A stretch of 64,000 nucleotides of DNA from Lichenicoccus sp964246745. Lineage in GTDB: Bacteria > Pseudomonadota > Alphaproteobacteria > Acetobacterales > Acetobacteraceae. Of this stretch, positions 31,811-41,999 are shown one piece after another; within the stretch, counting starts at the first letter, position 1; each line of letters begins with the position of its first letter. The notes under the pieces are model-generated. The model was not told the origin of the DNA, made no database searches, and saw only the letters and a list, made by a program, of their open reading frames with translations. The DNA is taken from contig CAXTRK010000009.1 of assembly GCA_964246745.1 (NCBI GenBank), forward strand, positions 1 through 64,000. Reading direction: 5' to 3'. Made by a program: the position numbers and the translations under genes.

Positions 31811-32304
31811 TGCACGACGTACCCGAGCGGCAGGTTCCGTCCGGCCTGGACCACCTCGTTCTTTATGTCGACGATCTGGAGCGCTCGCACGATTTCTGGG
31901 CAGGGTGTCTCGGATTCAAGCACGTTGGCACCGTGGCTCACACCCCGCCCAATGGCACCACGTTCCCACCCGTGCGCTTCTACAGTGGTGAGCGCGATGG
32001 GCAGAGCTTCCATCACACCATCGCCCTGACGCCGCGTGCACAGGCCGGCGAGGCCGCCTCGGCGAAGCAGATCAATCACATCGCGGTCGGGTATTCCGAT
32101 CTGACATCGTGGACCAAGCAGCTCACCTATCTCGAAAGTGTCGGGGTCGAGGTGGAGAACAAACTTCTCAGGGGCACGACCTACAGCGCCCATGTGGTCG
32201 ATCCCAATGGCTACATGATCGAGCTCATCTGCGAGCTGGATCGCAGTCTGTGGGCCGGAGACATAAACGCTTCGCTGAATAAGAAAGCTGTCCCAATCAA
32301 CTGA
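31810..32304 (+). CDS. Glyoxalase/extradiol-dioxygenase (VOC) family protein
   Basis: The 164-residue protein has two beta-alpha-beta-beta-beta modules. The likely metal ligands are His15 (LDHLVLYV), His90 (INHIAVGY) and Glu138 (YMIELICEL), the pattern of extradiol dioxygenases and related VOC enzymes. It is translationally coupled to padR. The substrate is unknown; an aromatic or electrophilic compound sensed by PadR is a reasonable guess. Confidence 0.8.
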   Translation: MHDVPERQVPSGLDHLVLYVDDLERSHDFWAGCLGFKHVGTVAHTPPNGTTFPPVRFYSGERDGQSFHHTIALTPRAQAGEAASAKQINHIAVGYSDLTSWTKQLTYLESVGVEVENKLLRGTTYSAHVVDPNGYMIELICELDRSLWAGDINASLNKKAVPIN

Positions 32305-32338
32305 AACAGAACTTCGTTTGGAATAGAAGAAACTAGAC

Positions 32339-33079
32339 ATGACAAATCTGACTGGCAAGGTTGCCCTCGTCACCGGCGGCTCTCGCGGGATCGGCGCTGC
32401 CATTGCTAAGCGTTTAGCTGCCGAGGGCGCCCGTGTGGCAATCACGTTCACCGAAAAAGCAGATTCGGCAACCCAGGTGGTTGCGGAGACTGAAACCGCT
32501 GGCGGCGAAGCGGTGGCAATCAGGGCTGATGCCGCCGACGCAGCGACAGTTATGGCCGCGGTCGACAATACCATCGGTCATTTCGGAGGTCTTGATATAC
32601 TGGTTAACAATGCCGGCACCGTAATAGCCAAGCCGTTTGAAGAGACGACGCTGGACGAAATGGATCGCGTGGTTGGCATCAATCTACGCGGCGCCTTCGT
32701 CGCGACCCAGGCGGCGCTCCGGCATCTCCCATCTGGTGGCCGCATCATTTCGATTGGCTCATGTGCTGGTGAGCGCGTTGGGGCGCAAAATCTTGTGACA
32801 TACGCAGCGACCAAGGGAGCTCTGAAAATGTTCACTCAAGCGCTCGCTTGTGAGCTGGGAGAGCGTGCGATCACCGTCAACAATATTCAGCCAGGCCCGA
32901 TTGATACCGACCTCAATCCGGCGGCAGATCCCGTGTCGGCAAAGATGCGCGCGGACACCGCGCTCAAGCGGTATGGTCAAGTCGGCGAGATTGCTGCGCT
33001 AGTCGCCTTTGTTGCTGGTCCAGACAGCAGCTTCATCACCGGAGCAAGCCTCACGATCGATGGTGGCACTAATGCATGA
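32339..33079 (+). CDS. Short-chain dehydrogenase/reductase, FabG-like
   Basis: The 246-residue classical SDR has TGGSRGIG (12-19) for NADP(H), NNAG (90-93), the catalytic Ser141, Tyr155 and Lys159 (YAATK), and the C-terminal ITGASLTIDGG. It reduces a carbonyl or oxidises an alcohol. Together with the PadR and VOC genes it forms a visibly more AT-rich unit than its neighbours, a sign of recent transfer. Confidence 0.9.
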   Translation: MTNLTGKVALVTGGSRGIGAAIAKRLAAEGARVAITFTEKADSATQVVAETETAGGEAVAIRADAADAATVMAAVDNTIGHFGGLDILVNNAGTVIAKPFEETTLDEMDRVVGINLRGAFVATQAALRHLPSGGRIISIGSCAGERVGAQNLVTYAATKGALKMFTQALACELGERAITVNNIQPGPIDTDLNPAADPVSAKMRADTALKRYGQVGEIAALVAFVAGPDSSFITGASLTIDGGTNA

Positions 33080-33082
33080 TGG

Positions 33083-33181
33083 CATCCGCGCTTGACCAGG
33101 CCGGAAACCACCGCATGGCTCGATTCCGACATCCGGCGCTTCGTTGATACCGTCACCAGCATCCATGAGCGCTATTCAAAC
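33083..33181 (+). pseudogene. C-terminal gene remnant
   Basis: After the SDR stop an open frame reads WHPRLTRPETTAWLDSDIRR and then FVDTVTSIHERYSN-stop. It looks like the real tail of a protein, but there is no start. I do not recognise the parent. It may mark the right edge of the inserted PadR islet. Confidence 0.35.
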
Positions 33182-33193
33182 TAGATCGGTGCG

Positions 33194-34879
33194 CTATCGC
33201 CACACCAGCGACGCGAGCAGCGCCAGCGCCAGCAGTGCTGCGATCGCCTGCCAGACGGCGAGCGGGGCGCGCTCGTACAGGGTTCGCGGTCGGCTGGGTG
33301 GGGAAGGAGCGCGCGCCGGGCCCGCTTCCATGTCGCCGGCGAATTCCGCCATGTCCTGGTAGCGATCGCCGGGATGCGTCGCGATCGCCCGGGCCAGCGC
33401 CGCGTGCAGCCATGTCGGCAGGTCGGGGCGCAACAAGGAGAGTTCGCGCGGCCGGTCAAGGCATGACGGGCTGGTCGCGTCGCTGTTGCCGTAGGGGAAC
33501 TCGCCGCTGAGGGCGCGGAACATCGTCACCCCCAGCGCATAGATGTCGCTGGCCGCGCTGCCGGCATCGCCCCTCGCCATCTCCGGCGCCACATAGGCCA
33601 TGGTGCCTGGAATGTCGTGCGGCGCCGCATCCTCCAGGCCGGCCAGACGGACCACGCCGAGATCGAGCAGCTTGAGCGATCCTCCTGGCTCCAGCATGAC
33701 GTTGTCCGGCTTGATGTCGCGATGGATGATGTCGACGCGGTGCAGGGACGCTGCCGCCCGTGCGAGCTTGATCGCGATCTCGCGCCCTTCCTCCAGGCCG
33801 ATCGACGGGCGCCGCCGCAGTCTGGTCTCCAGCAGCTCGCCTTCGTAGAGCGGCATCACCGTGTAAAGACAGCTCTGCCGGCCCTGGGCCAACTCAATCG
33901 TGCTGACCAGCCAGGGGCTGCTCACGCGTCGGCCGACCCAGGCTTCACGCAGGAACGCGGCATGAGCGCTCCGGGCGGCGACGCCGGGCTTTGGGAACTT
34001 CAGCACGACGATGCCGCCATCCACCTCGTCGATGGCGCTGAACAGTCGGCTATACGGCCCGTCCGAGACCATCGCCTTCAGCCTGAAGCCGTCAATCGTC
34101 TCGCCGCCGCGCGGCGCCTCGGCCAAGGGCAGGCTTCTGATCGCGCCGCCGACATCGTCCGGCCGTGCCGAGGGCAGCGCGATCACGTCCATCACCAGGG
34201 CAGTAGCATTGTCGGTGCCGCCGGCGGCGAGCGCCGACGCGACCAGGGTGCTGCCGCACTCCCTGGGCGCCGACCGGCCGCGCAGGATCTCCGCGATAAC
34301 GTCGTCCCCGAGCGGTCCATGCACGCCGTCGCTGCACAGCAGGAAGCGGTCATGCAGCGCCATCGGCTGGCTCGCGTAATCCAGCCGCAGCTCGGTTTCG
34401 ATGCCGAGCGCCCTGGTGAGCACGGAGGCGCCATCGCCGGACGCGCGGACATGGTCGGTGGTCAGACGTGTCAGCCTGTTGCCGCTCAGACGGTAGGCGC
34501 GGCTGTCGCCCACGTGCAGCACGTGGGCCAGACGTCCGCGCAGCACCAGGGCGGTGAAGGTGCAGCCCATTCCGGCCAGATCCGGATCGTTCTGCCCCTG
34601 CGCGTGGATCCAGCCATTCAGCGAATCGAGCAGCTTCGCTCCGGCCCGGCGCACCTCCATCGTCTCCGGCACGTCGGCCAGGCCGTCGAGAAAGCCGCGC
34701 ACGGCGATCTCCGCCGCGACCCGGCCGCCCTTGGCGCCGCCGATGCCGTCGGCGAGTGCCGCCGCCACGCCGTGCGATGACGCATCGCCAAGCACGGCCG
34801 CGGCAAAGTCCTCGTTGCGGGCGCGGCCGCCGATCTCGGAGACGACTTCGGCGGTCACTTTCGCCGCGGCGTCGCTCAT
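33194..34879 (-). CDS. PP2C phosphatase-Ser/Thr kinase fusion with C-terminal membrane anchor
   Basis: The 561-residue protein joins a PP2C phosphatase (about 10-235: RNED, ADGIGGAKGG, HVGDSRAYRL, CSDGVHGPL, GGTDNAT with metal-binding Asps) to a Ser/Thr kinase (about 262-520: Lys294 in VVLKFP, HRDIKPDN at 386-393, DLG with Asp406, YVAPEM), and ends in a membrane helix (AVWQAIAALLALALLASLVW). The kinase has DLG for DFG and a poor glycine loop. Both halves look catalytically competent otherwise. It overlaps the upstream hypothetical gene by 4 bases and lies beside the ammonium transporter, so a role in nitrogen-related signalling is possible. Confidence 0.88.
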   Translation of the reverse strand: MSDAAAKVTAEVVSEIGGRARNEDFAAAVLGDASSHGVAAALADGIGGAKGGRVAAEIAVRGFLDGLADVPETMEVRRAGAKLLDSLNGWIHAQGQNDPDLAGMGCTFTALVLRGRLAHVLHVGDSRAYRLSGNRLTRLTTDHVRASGDGASVLTRALGIETELRLDYASQPMALHDRFLLCSDGVHGPLGDDVIAEILRGRSAPRECGSTLVASALAAGGTDNATALVMDVIALPSARPDDVGGAIRSLPLAEAPRGGETIDGFRLKAMVSDGPYSRLFSAIDEVDGGIVVLKFPKPGVAARSAHAAFLREAWVGRRVSSPWLVSTIELAQGRQSCLYTVMPLYEGELLETRLRRRPSIGLEEGREIAIKLARAAASLHRVDIIHRDIKPDNVMLEPGGSLKLLDLGVVRLAGLEDAAPHDIPGTMAYVAPEMARGDAGSAASDIYALGVTMFRALSGEFPYGNSDATSPSCLDRPRELSLLRPDLPTWLHAALARAIATHPGDRYQDMAEFAGDMEAGPARAPSPPSRPRTLYERAPLAVWQAIAALLALALLASLVWR

Positions 34880-35265
34880 CGCGCCAGGTGGCAGCGGTCG
34901 TGCAGGAAATAGCCGCCGGTGCTGGAGGCGACGACGACGGTGAGCTCGCCCGAGGCGCGGTCGAGCCGGTAATGGCCGCCGTCGCTCACATCATGCCAGG
35001 AGAGCGTGTCGTTGCTGATATGGGCCGGATAGGAATCCACCGTCGCCCGCGCGTAGTCAATGGTGATCCGCCAGGTGGCGTCGCTCGCGGGATTGACGCA
35101 GGTCATCACCTCGGTTGTGCGCCCCGGCATTTGGGGGGTTGCGCCGTGCCCCGTCGCGGTGCACGCGGCCCATGCGACAATCCAGACGTATCGCTGTTGC
35201 CAGATTCGATTCTGAACAGCAATCTCTGCATAGTTATTACGCAACCGTTGGTTCCGATTCGTCAT
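34876..35265 (-). CDS. Small hypothetical exported protein upstream of the kinase
   Basis: The 129-residue frame has a hydrophobic segment (~26-38, YVWIVAWAACTATG) that could be a signal peptide or anchor, after an unusually long polar start. The mature part has two Cys (CVNPAS and HDRCHLAR) that could pair in the periplasm, and a strand-rich TWRITIDYARATVDSYPA region. The stop overlaps the kinase start (ATGA), so the two are coupled and may act together, perhaps as a ligand-sensing partner. Family not recognised; the start is uncertain. Confidence 0.55.
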   Translation of the reverse strand: MTNRNQRLRNNYAEIAVQNRIWQQRYVWIVAWAACTATGHGATPQMPGRTTEVMTCVNPASDATWRITIDYARATVDSYPAHISNDTLSWHDVSDGGHYRLDRASGELTVVVASSTGGYFLHDRCHLAR

Positions 35266-35474
35266 TCTGAGCCCATTCCGAGCAGGTTACAGGCAACAAT
35301 GAGCACTGCCATGTTTCGCGCGAGCCGCAGCCGCGTGGGACGGTCCGTTTCAGCATGGTTCTTGCACAGCTCGGCCCGGACGGGAGGCGATGCTGAACGG
35401 AGCGCGTCCGCGACCAGTCTGATCCCGCCGCCATGCACCCGCGCGGCGGATAGCTGAACACAAGGGAGAACCGC

Positions 35475-36839
35475 ATGATCTTACCTTCACCCAAATGGCT
35501 CGATACAGGGGACAATGCCTGGCAGCTCGCGGCGGCGACGTTTGTCGGCCTGCAAAGCATTCCTGGCCTGGTCGTGCTGTATGGCGGCGTCGTCAAGCAT
35601 AAATGGGCGATCAATTCCGCCTTCATGGCCATGTACGCCTTTGCATCGGTGCTGGTGGTCTGGGTGCTGTTCGACTACAACTTCGCCTTCGGGCCGCAAT
35701 GGCTGCCCTTCCTCGGCCATCCGGGACCGGTCGTCTCCGCCGGGTTCATGCTCAGCCAGGCCACCATTCCGGCCGCCGCCTCCGGCATGCCGGCGCTTGC
35801 CTTCCCGATGGCCACACTGGTGTTCTTCCAGTTCGTGTTCGCGGCGATCACCGTGATCATCCTTGCCGGCGCCGTGCTCGGACGGATGAACTTCACCGCC
35901 TGGGTGATCTTCTGCCCGGTCTGGATGACCTTGGTCTATACGGTCGGCGCGTTCAGCATCTGGGGCGGCGGCTGGCTCGCGGCACTGGGGGTCGCCGACT
36001 TTTCGGGCGGCTACGTGATCCATCTGGCGGCCGGCGTGTCCGGCTTCGTCGCCGCGGCGATGGTCGGTCCCAGGCTGCAATCGGACCGCGACAACTTTCC
36101 GCCCAACAGCCTGCTCGTCACCCTTGTCGGCGCCGGCATCCTGTGGCTCGGCTGGAACGGCTTCAACGGCGGCGATCCCTATTTCGCCAACGCCGATGCG
36201 GGGGCTGCAGTGCTCAACACCAATCTCGCCACCGCGGTGGCGCTGCTGGTCTGGAGCCTGATGGACAAGATGTCCTACGGCAAGCCATCGATCATCGGCG
36301 CGGTCAACGGCATGATCGCGGGCCTGGTCGCGATCACGCCGGGCGCGGGCTACGTCAACGGCTGGGGCGCGATCATCATCGGCGTCTGCGCCGGCATCAT
36401 TCCCTGGTTCAGCATGAACAAGTTCCAGAAGACCCGCCTGATGCTGAAGGTCGATGACACGCTCAGCATTTTCTCGACCCATGCCGTCGCCGGCCTGATG
36501 GGCGGCCTGCTGACCGGCATTCTCGCCACCCCGGCGATGCTCGAATATATCGGCACCGCCAAGGATGCCCCCGGCGTCAGCATGTCAGGCCTGTTCTACG
36601 GCCACCCCTACCAGCTTCTGCTGCAGTTCTATGGCGGCGCCTTCATCATCGGCTACAACGTGGTCGCCACCTACATCATCCTGAAGGTGATCTCGTTTTT
36701 CGTGCCGCTGCGCATGGACGAGGCTATGCTCCGTGTCGGCGATGATGCGGTGCACGGCGAGACCGCCTACGCGATCGGTCTTTCGGGAGACATGCCGGCG
36801 CCGGCGCAAACGAGCCAGGAGCGTAGGGAGCGTGTCTGA
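35475..36839 (+). CDS. amt: Ammonium transporter
   Basis: The 454-residue membrane protein has eleven hydrophobic segments. The twin pore histidines are in VADFSGGYVIHLAAG and STHAVAGLMGG, and the recruitment-site Asp precedes the first. It conducts ammonium/ammonia inward. The N-terminus has no signal peptide (short MILPSPKWLDTGDNAWQL). AAGGGAG lies before the ATG. No glnK (PII) gene follows, unlike the usual glnK-amtB pair; a GST gene overlaps its end. I saw no sigma-54 site in the 209 bases upstream. Confidence 0.92.
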   Translation: MILPSPKWLDTGDNAWQLAAATFVGLQSIPGLVVLYGGVVKHKWAINSAFMAMYAFASVLVVWVLFDYNFAFGPQWLPFLGHPGPVVSAGFMLSQATIPAAASGMPALAFPMATLVFFQFVFAAITVIILAGAVLGRMNFTAWVIFCPVWMTLVYTVGAFSIWGGGWLAALGVADFSGGYVIHLAAGVSGFVAAAMVGPRLQSDRDNFPPNSLLVTLVGAGILWLGWNGFNGGDPYFANADAGAAVLNTNLATAVALLVWSLMDKMSYGKPSIIGAVNGMIAGLVAITPGAGYVNGWGAIIIGVCAGIIPWFSMNKFQKTRLMLKVDDTLSIFSTHAVAGLMGGLLTGILATPAMLEYIGTAKDAPGVSMSGLFYGHPYQLLLQFYGGAFIIGYNVVATYIILKVISFFVPLRMDEAMLRVGDDAVHGETAYAIGLSGDMPAPAQTSQERRERV

Positions 36840-37479
36840 CGGCAGACTGCTGATCGGCACCAGACGCTACTCGTCATGGTCGCTGCGCGGCTGGCTGGCG
36901 GTGCGTCTGGCGGGGCTTGATGTCAAAGAGCAGGTGATCCCGCTCGCCGGCGGCCATACCGAGGCGGTCGCCCGCGCCACGCCCACCGGCATGGTGCCGT
37001 ATCTGGAGCATCGCGGGGCACGCGTGTGGGAGAGCCTCGCAATCGGTGAATACTGCGCCGAGTTCGAGCCAAGCCTCTGGCCCGGGGAGCGCATCGCGCG
37101 GTGCCGCGCCCGCAGCCTGGCGTCGGAGATGCATGCCGGCTTTCGTGCGCTGCGGCTGGCGATGCCGATGAATTGCGGGCGGTCGGCGTCGCCGCTCCGA
37201 GACGGCATCACCCCGGATGCCGCCGCCGACATCGACCGTATCCAGGCGATCTGGAACGAGGCGGCAGGGCCCTATGTGTTTGGCCCCGGCTTCACGATCG
37301 CGGACGTGATGTTCGCGCCCGTGGTGTCGCGCGTGCTGTCCTACGACGTGCCGCTCACCCCGCGCGCCGCGCGCTACCGCGACGCGGTTCGGGCCCATCC
37401 CTTGATGATCGCCTGGTACGAGGCGGCGTCGGCTGAGCCGCTATCGTGGCGGCTCGACCACTATGAGGGTGTCGGCTGA
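36832..37479 (+). CDS. Glutathione S-transferase family protein
   Basis: From GTG 36832, inside the last codons of amt, the protein has 215 residues. The thioredoxin-like domain has RRYSSWSLRGWLAVRLAGLD with the Ser-Ser-Trp-Ser catalytic region, TPTGMVPYLEH and WESLAIGEY (glutathione site), and the helical domain has GPGFTIADVMFAPVVSR. This is the YfcF/stringent-starvation-type group. It overlaps amt by 8 bases and its stop overlaps the CTG start of the next gene. Confidence 0.85.
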   Translation: MSDGRLLIGTRRYSSWSLRGWLAVRLAGLDVKEQVIPLAGGHTEAVARATPTGMVPYLEHRGARVWESLAIGEYCAEFEPSLWPGERIARCRARSLASEMHAGFRALRLAMPMNCGRSASPLRDGITPDAAADIDRIQAIWNEAAGPYVFGPGFTIADVMFAPVVSRVLSYDVPLTPRAARYRDAVRAHPLMIAWYEAASAEPLSWRLDHYEGVG

Positions 37480-38549
37480 AGGTCGTCGTCGTCCTGCCGC
37501 CACGGGAAGGCTTCTCTCCGTCCGCCGTCGGCGCGATCGGGTTGCTGGTGCACCGGCTCAGCACGCTCGATGAGACCATCGTCGGACCGCGCCTGTCGGA
37601 GCCGCCGTTTGCCGACCGCAGCTACGTGGCGGCGCCGGCGGTGTTCCGGCCGTGGGGTGGCTCCGGGCGTTACACGGCAGGCGTCGCCCGCGTGCTGCGC
37701 CGGCTGCGGCCGGACCTCGTCGAGGTGCAGAACCGTCCGGAGGTGGCACTCGGCCTGTCGTGGCGCATCCCCCGGCTCGCGGTCACGCTGTTCCTGCACA
37801 ACGATCCTCAATCGATGCGGGCGGCGCAGACGCCGAGGCAGCGCAAGCGTCTGCTGGCGCGCATGCAGGTGGTCTGCGTCTCCGAGACGCTGCGCGCGCG
37901 TTTTGTGCAAGGCGTGGCCGCATCCAACGCGGTGGCCGTGCTGCCGAACTGCATCGATCTTGCCGCGATCCCCACCTCGCCGGCGATCCGCGACCGAGTC
38001 ATCCTGTTCGCCGGACGGATCGTCGCCGACAAGGGCGCGGACGCCTTCGTCGATGCCTGCGCACGCGTGCTGCCGGGTCTATCCGCCTGGCGCGCAGAGA
38101 TGATCGGCGCCGACCGCTTCTCGCCGGCAAGCCCCGAGACGCCGTTCCTCGCGCGGCTGCGTCCGCGTGCCGAGGCGGCAGGGATCGCGCTGCGCGGGCA
38201 CCTGCCGCACGCGGATGTGTTGGAGGCGATGGCGCGCGCCGCGATCGTGGTGGTGCCGAGCCGCTGGCAGGAGCCGTTCGGGATGACCGCGCTGGAGGCG
38301 ATGGCGTCGGGGGCGGCGCTGATCGTCTCGCCGCGTCCGGGCCTGCTGGAAGTGGCCGGCGAGGCGGCGCTGTTGGCTGATCCGGACCAGCCTGGCGCTT
38401 TGGCGGCGGCGATGCTTCGGCTTGCCGGAGACGAAGCCCTGCGCGCTGCATTGTCGGCAGGCGGCCGCGCGCGCGCCCTGTCGTTCGATGCCGGCGCCGC
38501 GCGCGCGCGCCTCGCCTCGCTGCGCCATCGACGACTGGGCCTTGCCTGA
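37476..38549 (+). CDS. GT4 glycosyltransferase with probable CTG start
   Basis: The GT-B enzyme reads LKVVVVLPPREGFSPSAVGA from codon 37476, a typical strand-1 start for GT4, but no ATG, GTG or TTG opens it there; a stop at 37464 blocks anything longer. CTG 37476 follows GAGGGT at a good distance and overlaps the GST stop. The first conventional codon is TTG 37542, which would remove strand 1. Family marks are FAGRIVADKGADAFVDA, RGHLPHADVLEAMA and the C-terminal VVPSRWQEPFGMTALEAMASG with the Glu pair. It is followed by an O-antigen ligase, so it acts in surface-glycan assembly. Confidence 0.75.
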   Translation: MKVVVVLPPREGFSPSAVGAIGLLVHRLSTLDETIVGPRLSEPPFADRSYVAAPAVFRPWGGSGRYTAGVARVLRRLRPDLVEVQNRPEVALGLSWRIPRLAVTLFLHNDPQSMRAAQTPRQRKRLLARMQVVCVSETLRARFVQGVAASNAVAVLPNCIDLAAIPTSPAIRDRVILFAGRIVADKGADAFVDACARVLPGLSAWRAEMIGADRFSPASPETPFLARLRPRAEAAGIALRGHLPHADVLEAMARAAIVVVPSRWQEPFGMTALEAMASGAALIVSPRPGLLEVAGEAALLADPDQPGALAAAMLRLAGDEALRAALSAGGRARALSFDAGAARARLASLRHRRLGLA

Positions 38550-38578
38550 ACGCGTCCGACCCGCCAATCCGCGTCGGC

Positions 38579-39869
38579 ATGGACCGCACCGCCAGGATAC
38601 AGTGGATCGACCGGCTCGGTCTCGCCACCACGCTGCTCTGCCCGATCTTCCTCACGCATGGCCGCGCCGTCGCCGAGGTGATGATCGACACCACCGCCGT
38701 CGCCTTCCTGCTGCGTTCGGCGCTCACCCGCGACTGGAACTGGGCGCGGCTGGCCTGGGTGCGGATCGCCCTGCTGTGGTGGCTCTGGCTCGTGGTCTGC
38801 TCGATCCCGGTGTGGGGACTTGGCCAGGGCGGCGGCGGCTCCCTGCTGCAGGCGGTGCTGACCGTCCGTGTCCTGGTGTTCGCAGCCGGCCTGCAAGTCT
38901 GGACACTGGCACGGGAGCGGCCACGTCGCGTCATCGGCTGGCTGATCGCGGCAAGCTTTGCCTATATCTCGGCGCAATTGCTGCTGCAGGCGGCGACCGG
39001 CTTCAACCTGTTCGGCGATCCGCGCTTTCATGACGGCACGCTCACCGGACCGTACGACGAGCCGCGTGCGTCCGCACCCCTGTCGCGGCTGTTGTTCCCG
39101 ACGCTGCTGCCCGCCGCCGCCTGGCTGCTGCGCTATGGCCGGGTTGGCGCCGTGGGCGCGGCGGCCCTGCTGCTGGCGGGGCTCGCGATCATGGTGCTGG
39201 CCGGCCAGCGCATGCCGCTGCTGCTGACCGGGCTCGGCTTCCTCGTCGCCGGACTGATGCTGCGACGGCTGCGGCTGGCGCTGCTGGCCTGCCTTGCCTC
39301 GGCGCCGGCCCTGGTCGGGGTCTCCGCCTTGGTCACGCCGCGCAGCTTTGCTCATCTTTGGACGCTGTTCGAACGCCAGATGAGCCATTTCGGAGCAAGC
39401 CCGTATGGACTGATCCTGGCCCGCGCCGTGATCATCGCGCGGGACAACCTCTGGACCGGCCGCGGCTTCAACGGGTTCCGCACCGGCTGCCCGCTGCCAC
39501 GCTATTTCCACGGCGTGCCGCCGCTCCAGGCGGCCGCCTCCAATGCTGGCGGCGCCGCATTCTGCGTGCAGCATCCGCACAACCACTATCTGCAGGCGAT
39601 CACCGATGCCGGCATTCCGGGCCTGGCGCTGTTCTGCGCGATGGTGCTGGCCTGGCTGCTGGCGCTGCTGCGTCCCGCGGCACAGCCGGGGCCGGTGCTG
39701 CATTCCTGGCGGGTGGGTCTGTTCGTTGCCGCACTGATCCAGGAATGGCCGATCGCGTCCACCAGCGCGTTTACCAACATGCCGCTGGGCGGCTGGTTCT
39801 TCCTGCTGCTGGGGGTGGGGCTGGCGGCAAGTGGGACCCATATTCGCTCCATAAGGAGAAATACGACCC

Positions 39870-39877
<8 letters not shown>
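38579..39877 (+). CDS. O-antigen ligase/Wzy-like membrane protein
   Basis: The 432-residue protein has about ten hydrophobic segments and one long periplasmic loop (~295-350) with GRGFNGFRTGCP and HPHNHYLQAITDAGIPGL, the HxHN-type motif of the Wzy_C/WaaL family. It would polymerise or ligate polysaccharide repeats on the periplasmic side. It follows the GT4 gene by 29 bases and overlaps the CobW gene by 8. AAGGAG at 39850 lies inside its end and serves the CobW start. Confidence 0.85.
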
Positions 39878-40831
<954 letters not shown>

Positions 40832-40835
<4 letters not shown>

Positions 40836-41890
40836 GCGGCAACGCCCGCAGCGCGCAGGCTCTTGGCATCGTCACCGGCTGCGCGGTCTCGCGCGACGGC
40901 AGCCGCGTGGCCTTCGCCACCGGCGAAGGCGTCGTGCATGTGGCGGCCGTCCATGACCAGGACGCCGCCTGGCGCGCGACCCAGGTGCATGACGGATCGG
41001 TGCTGACGCTGGCGGCGGACGTGGGAGCGCAGGATTTCCTGACCGGCGGCGGCGACAACCGGCTCTGTCGCGTGTTGGGCGGCGATCTGTCGGCATCGGC
41101 GGAGGCGTGCGTGCGGGAGCTTGGAGCCGGCCGGCGCTGGGTCGAGCATGTGGCGAGCGCACTCGACGGACGCACCGGCTGGATCGCGAGCGCGCACGGC
41201 AAGCAGGTCGAGCTGCGCGACGCCGCGGGCGAGTTCGTCCGCCGCTTCGAGCATGGCTCGACCGTCTCCGGGCTGGCCTTCGATGCCAAAGGCAAGCGGC
41301 TCGCCGCGTCGCATTACGGCGGCGTCTCGCTTCGTTTCGTCAACGCCAAGACCGACACGCCCCGGCGGCTCGACTGGAAGGGCAGCCATCTCGCTGTCGC
41401 GATCCATCCCGGCGGCGAGGCGGTAGTGACCGCGATGCAGGAGAACGAGCTGCATGGCTGGCGGCTCGCCGATGGCCACGCGATGCGGATGAGCGGCTAT
41501 CCGCAGAAGACGCGGTCGCTGTCCTTCTCGCGCAACGGCAGGTGGCTGGCCAGCTCCGGCGCGGATAGCGTGGTGTTGTGGCCGTTTTTCGGCGGCGGCC
41601 CGATGGGCCGCGCCCCGGTGGAACTTGCCCCAATCAGTGGCGTCATCTGTACGCGCGTGGAGTTTCATCCTCAGCACGAGATCGTGGCCGCCGGATATGC
41701 CGATGGCACGGTCTTGATCGCGGAGGTGGGAAGCAAGCGGGTGATGCCGGTGAGCACACGCCAGGAGGCGGCAGTATCGGCGTTATGTTTTGCGCCAGGT
41801 GGCGGGACGCTGGCCTACGGCAACGAGGCGGGAAGCATGACGCTAGTCAATTTCTCAATATCGCTAGAACGAAGTCAGGCTACAAATTGA
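40832..41890 (+). CDS. WD40-repeat protein paired with the CobW GTPase
   Basis: From ATG 40832, overlapping the CobW stop, the protein has 352 residues forming about seven beta-propeller blades (TGCAVSRDGSRVAFATGEG, VSGLAFDAKGKRLAASHYGG, RSLSFSRNGRWLASSGAD, CTRVEFHPQHEIVAAGYADG). No signal peptide or catalytic motif is visible. Its constant pairing with COG0523 proteins suggests that it is a scaffold or target adaptor for the zinc chaperone. That role is inferred. Confidence 0.85.
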
Positions 41891-41999
41891 AGACACGAGA
41901 AAAAAACAGCAAAATTCCTCAGTGTTGCAAACTGTGCTAGAGTATTACAGTCTGGTCGTCGCATCATGATGTGGTCAACCCGAGCCACAGGATCATGCC

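Noticed and set aside
35299..35457. Small plus-strand frame before amt
   Set aside because: No family, poor ribosome site, Ser/Arg-rich composition as expected by chance in leader DNA.
35266..35474. Sigma-54 promoter before amt
   Set aside because: No GG-N10-GC element of the TGGCAC-N5-TTGC type was found in the 209 bases upstream.
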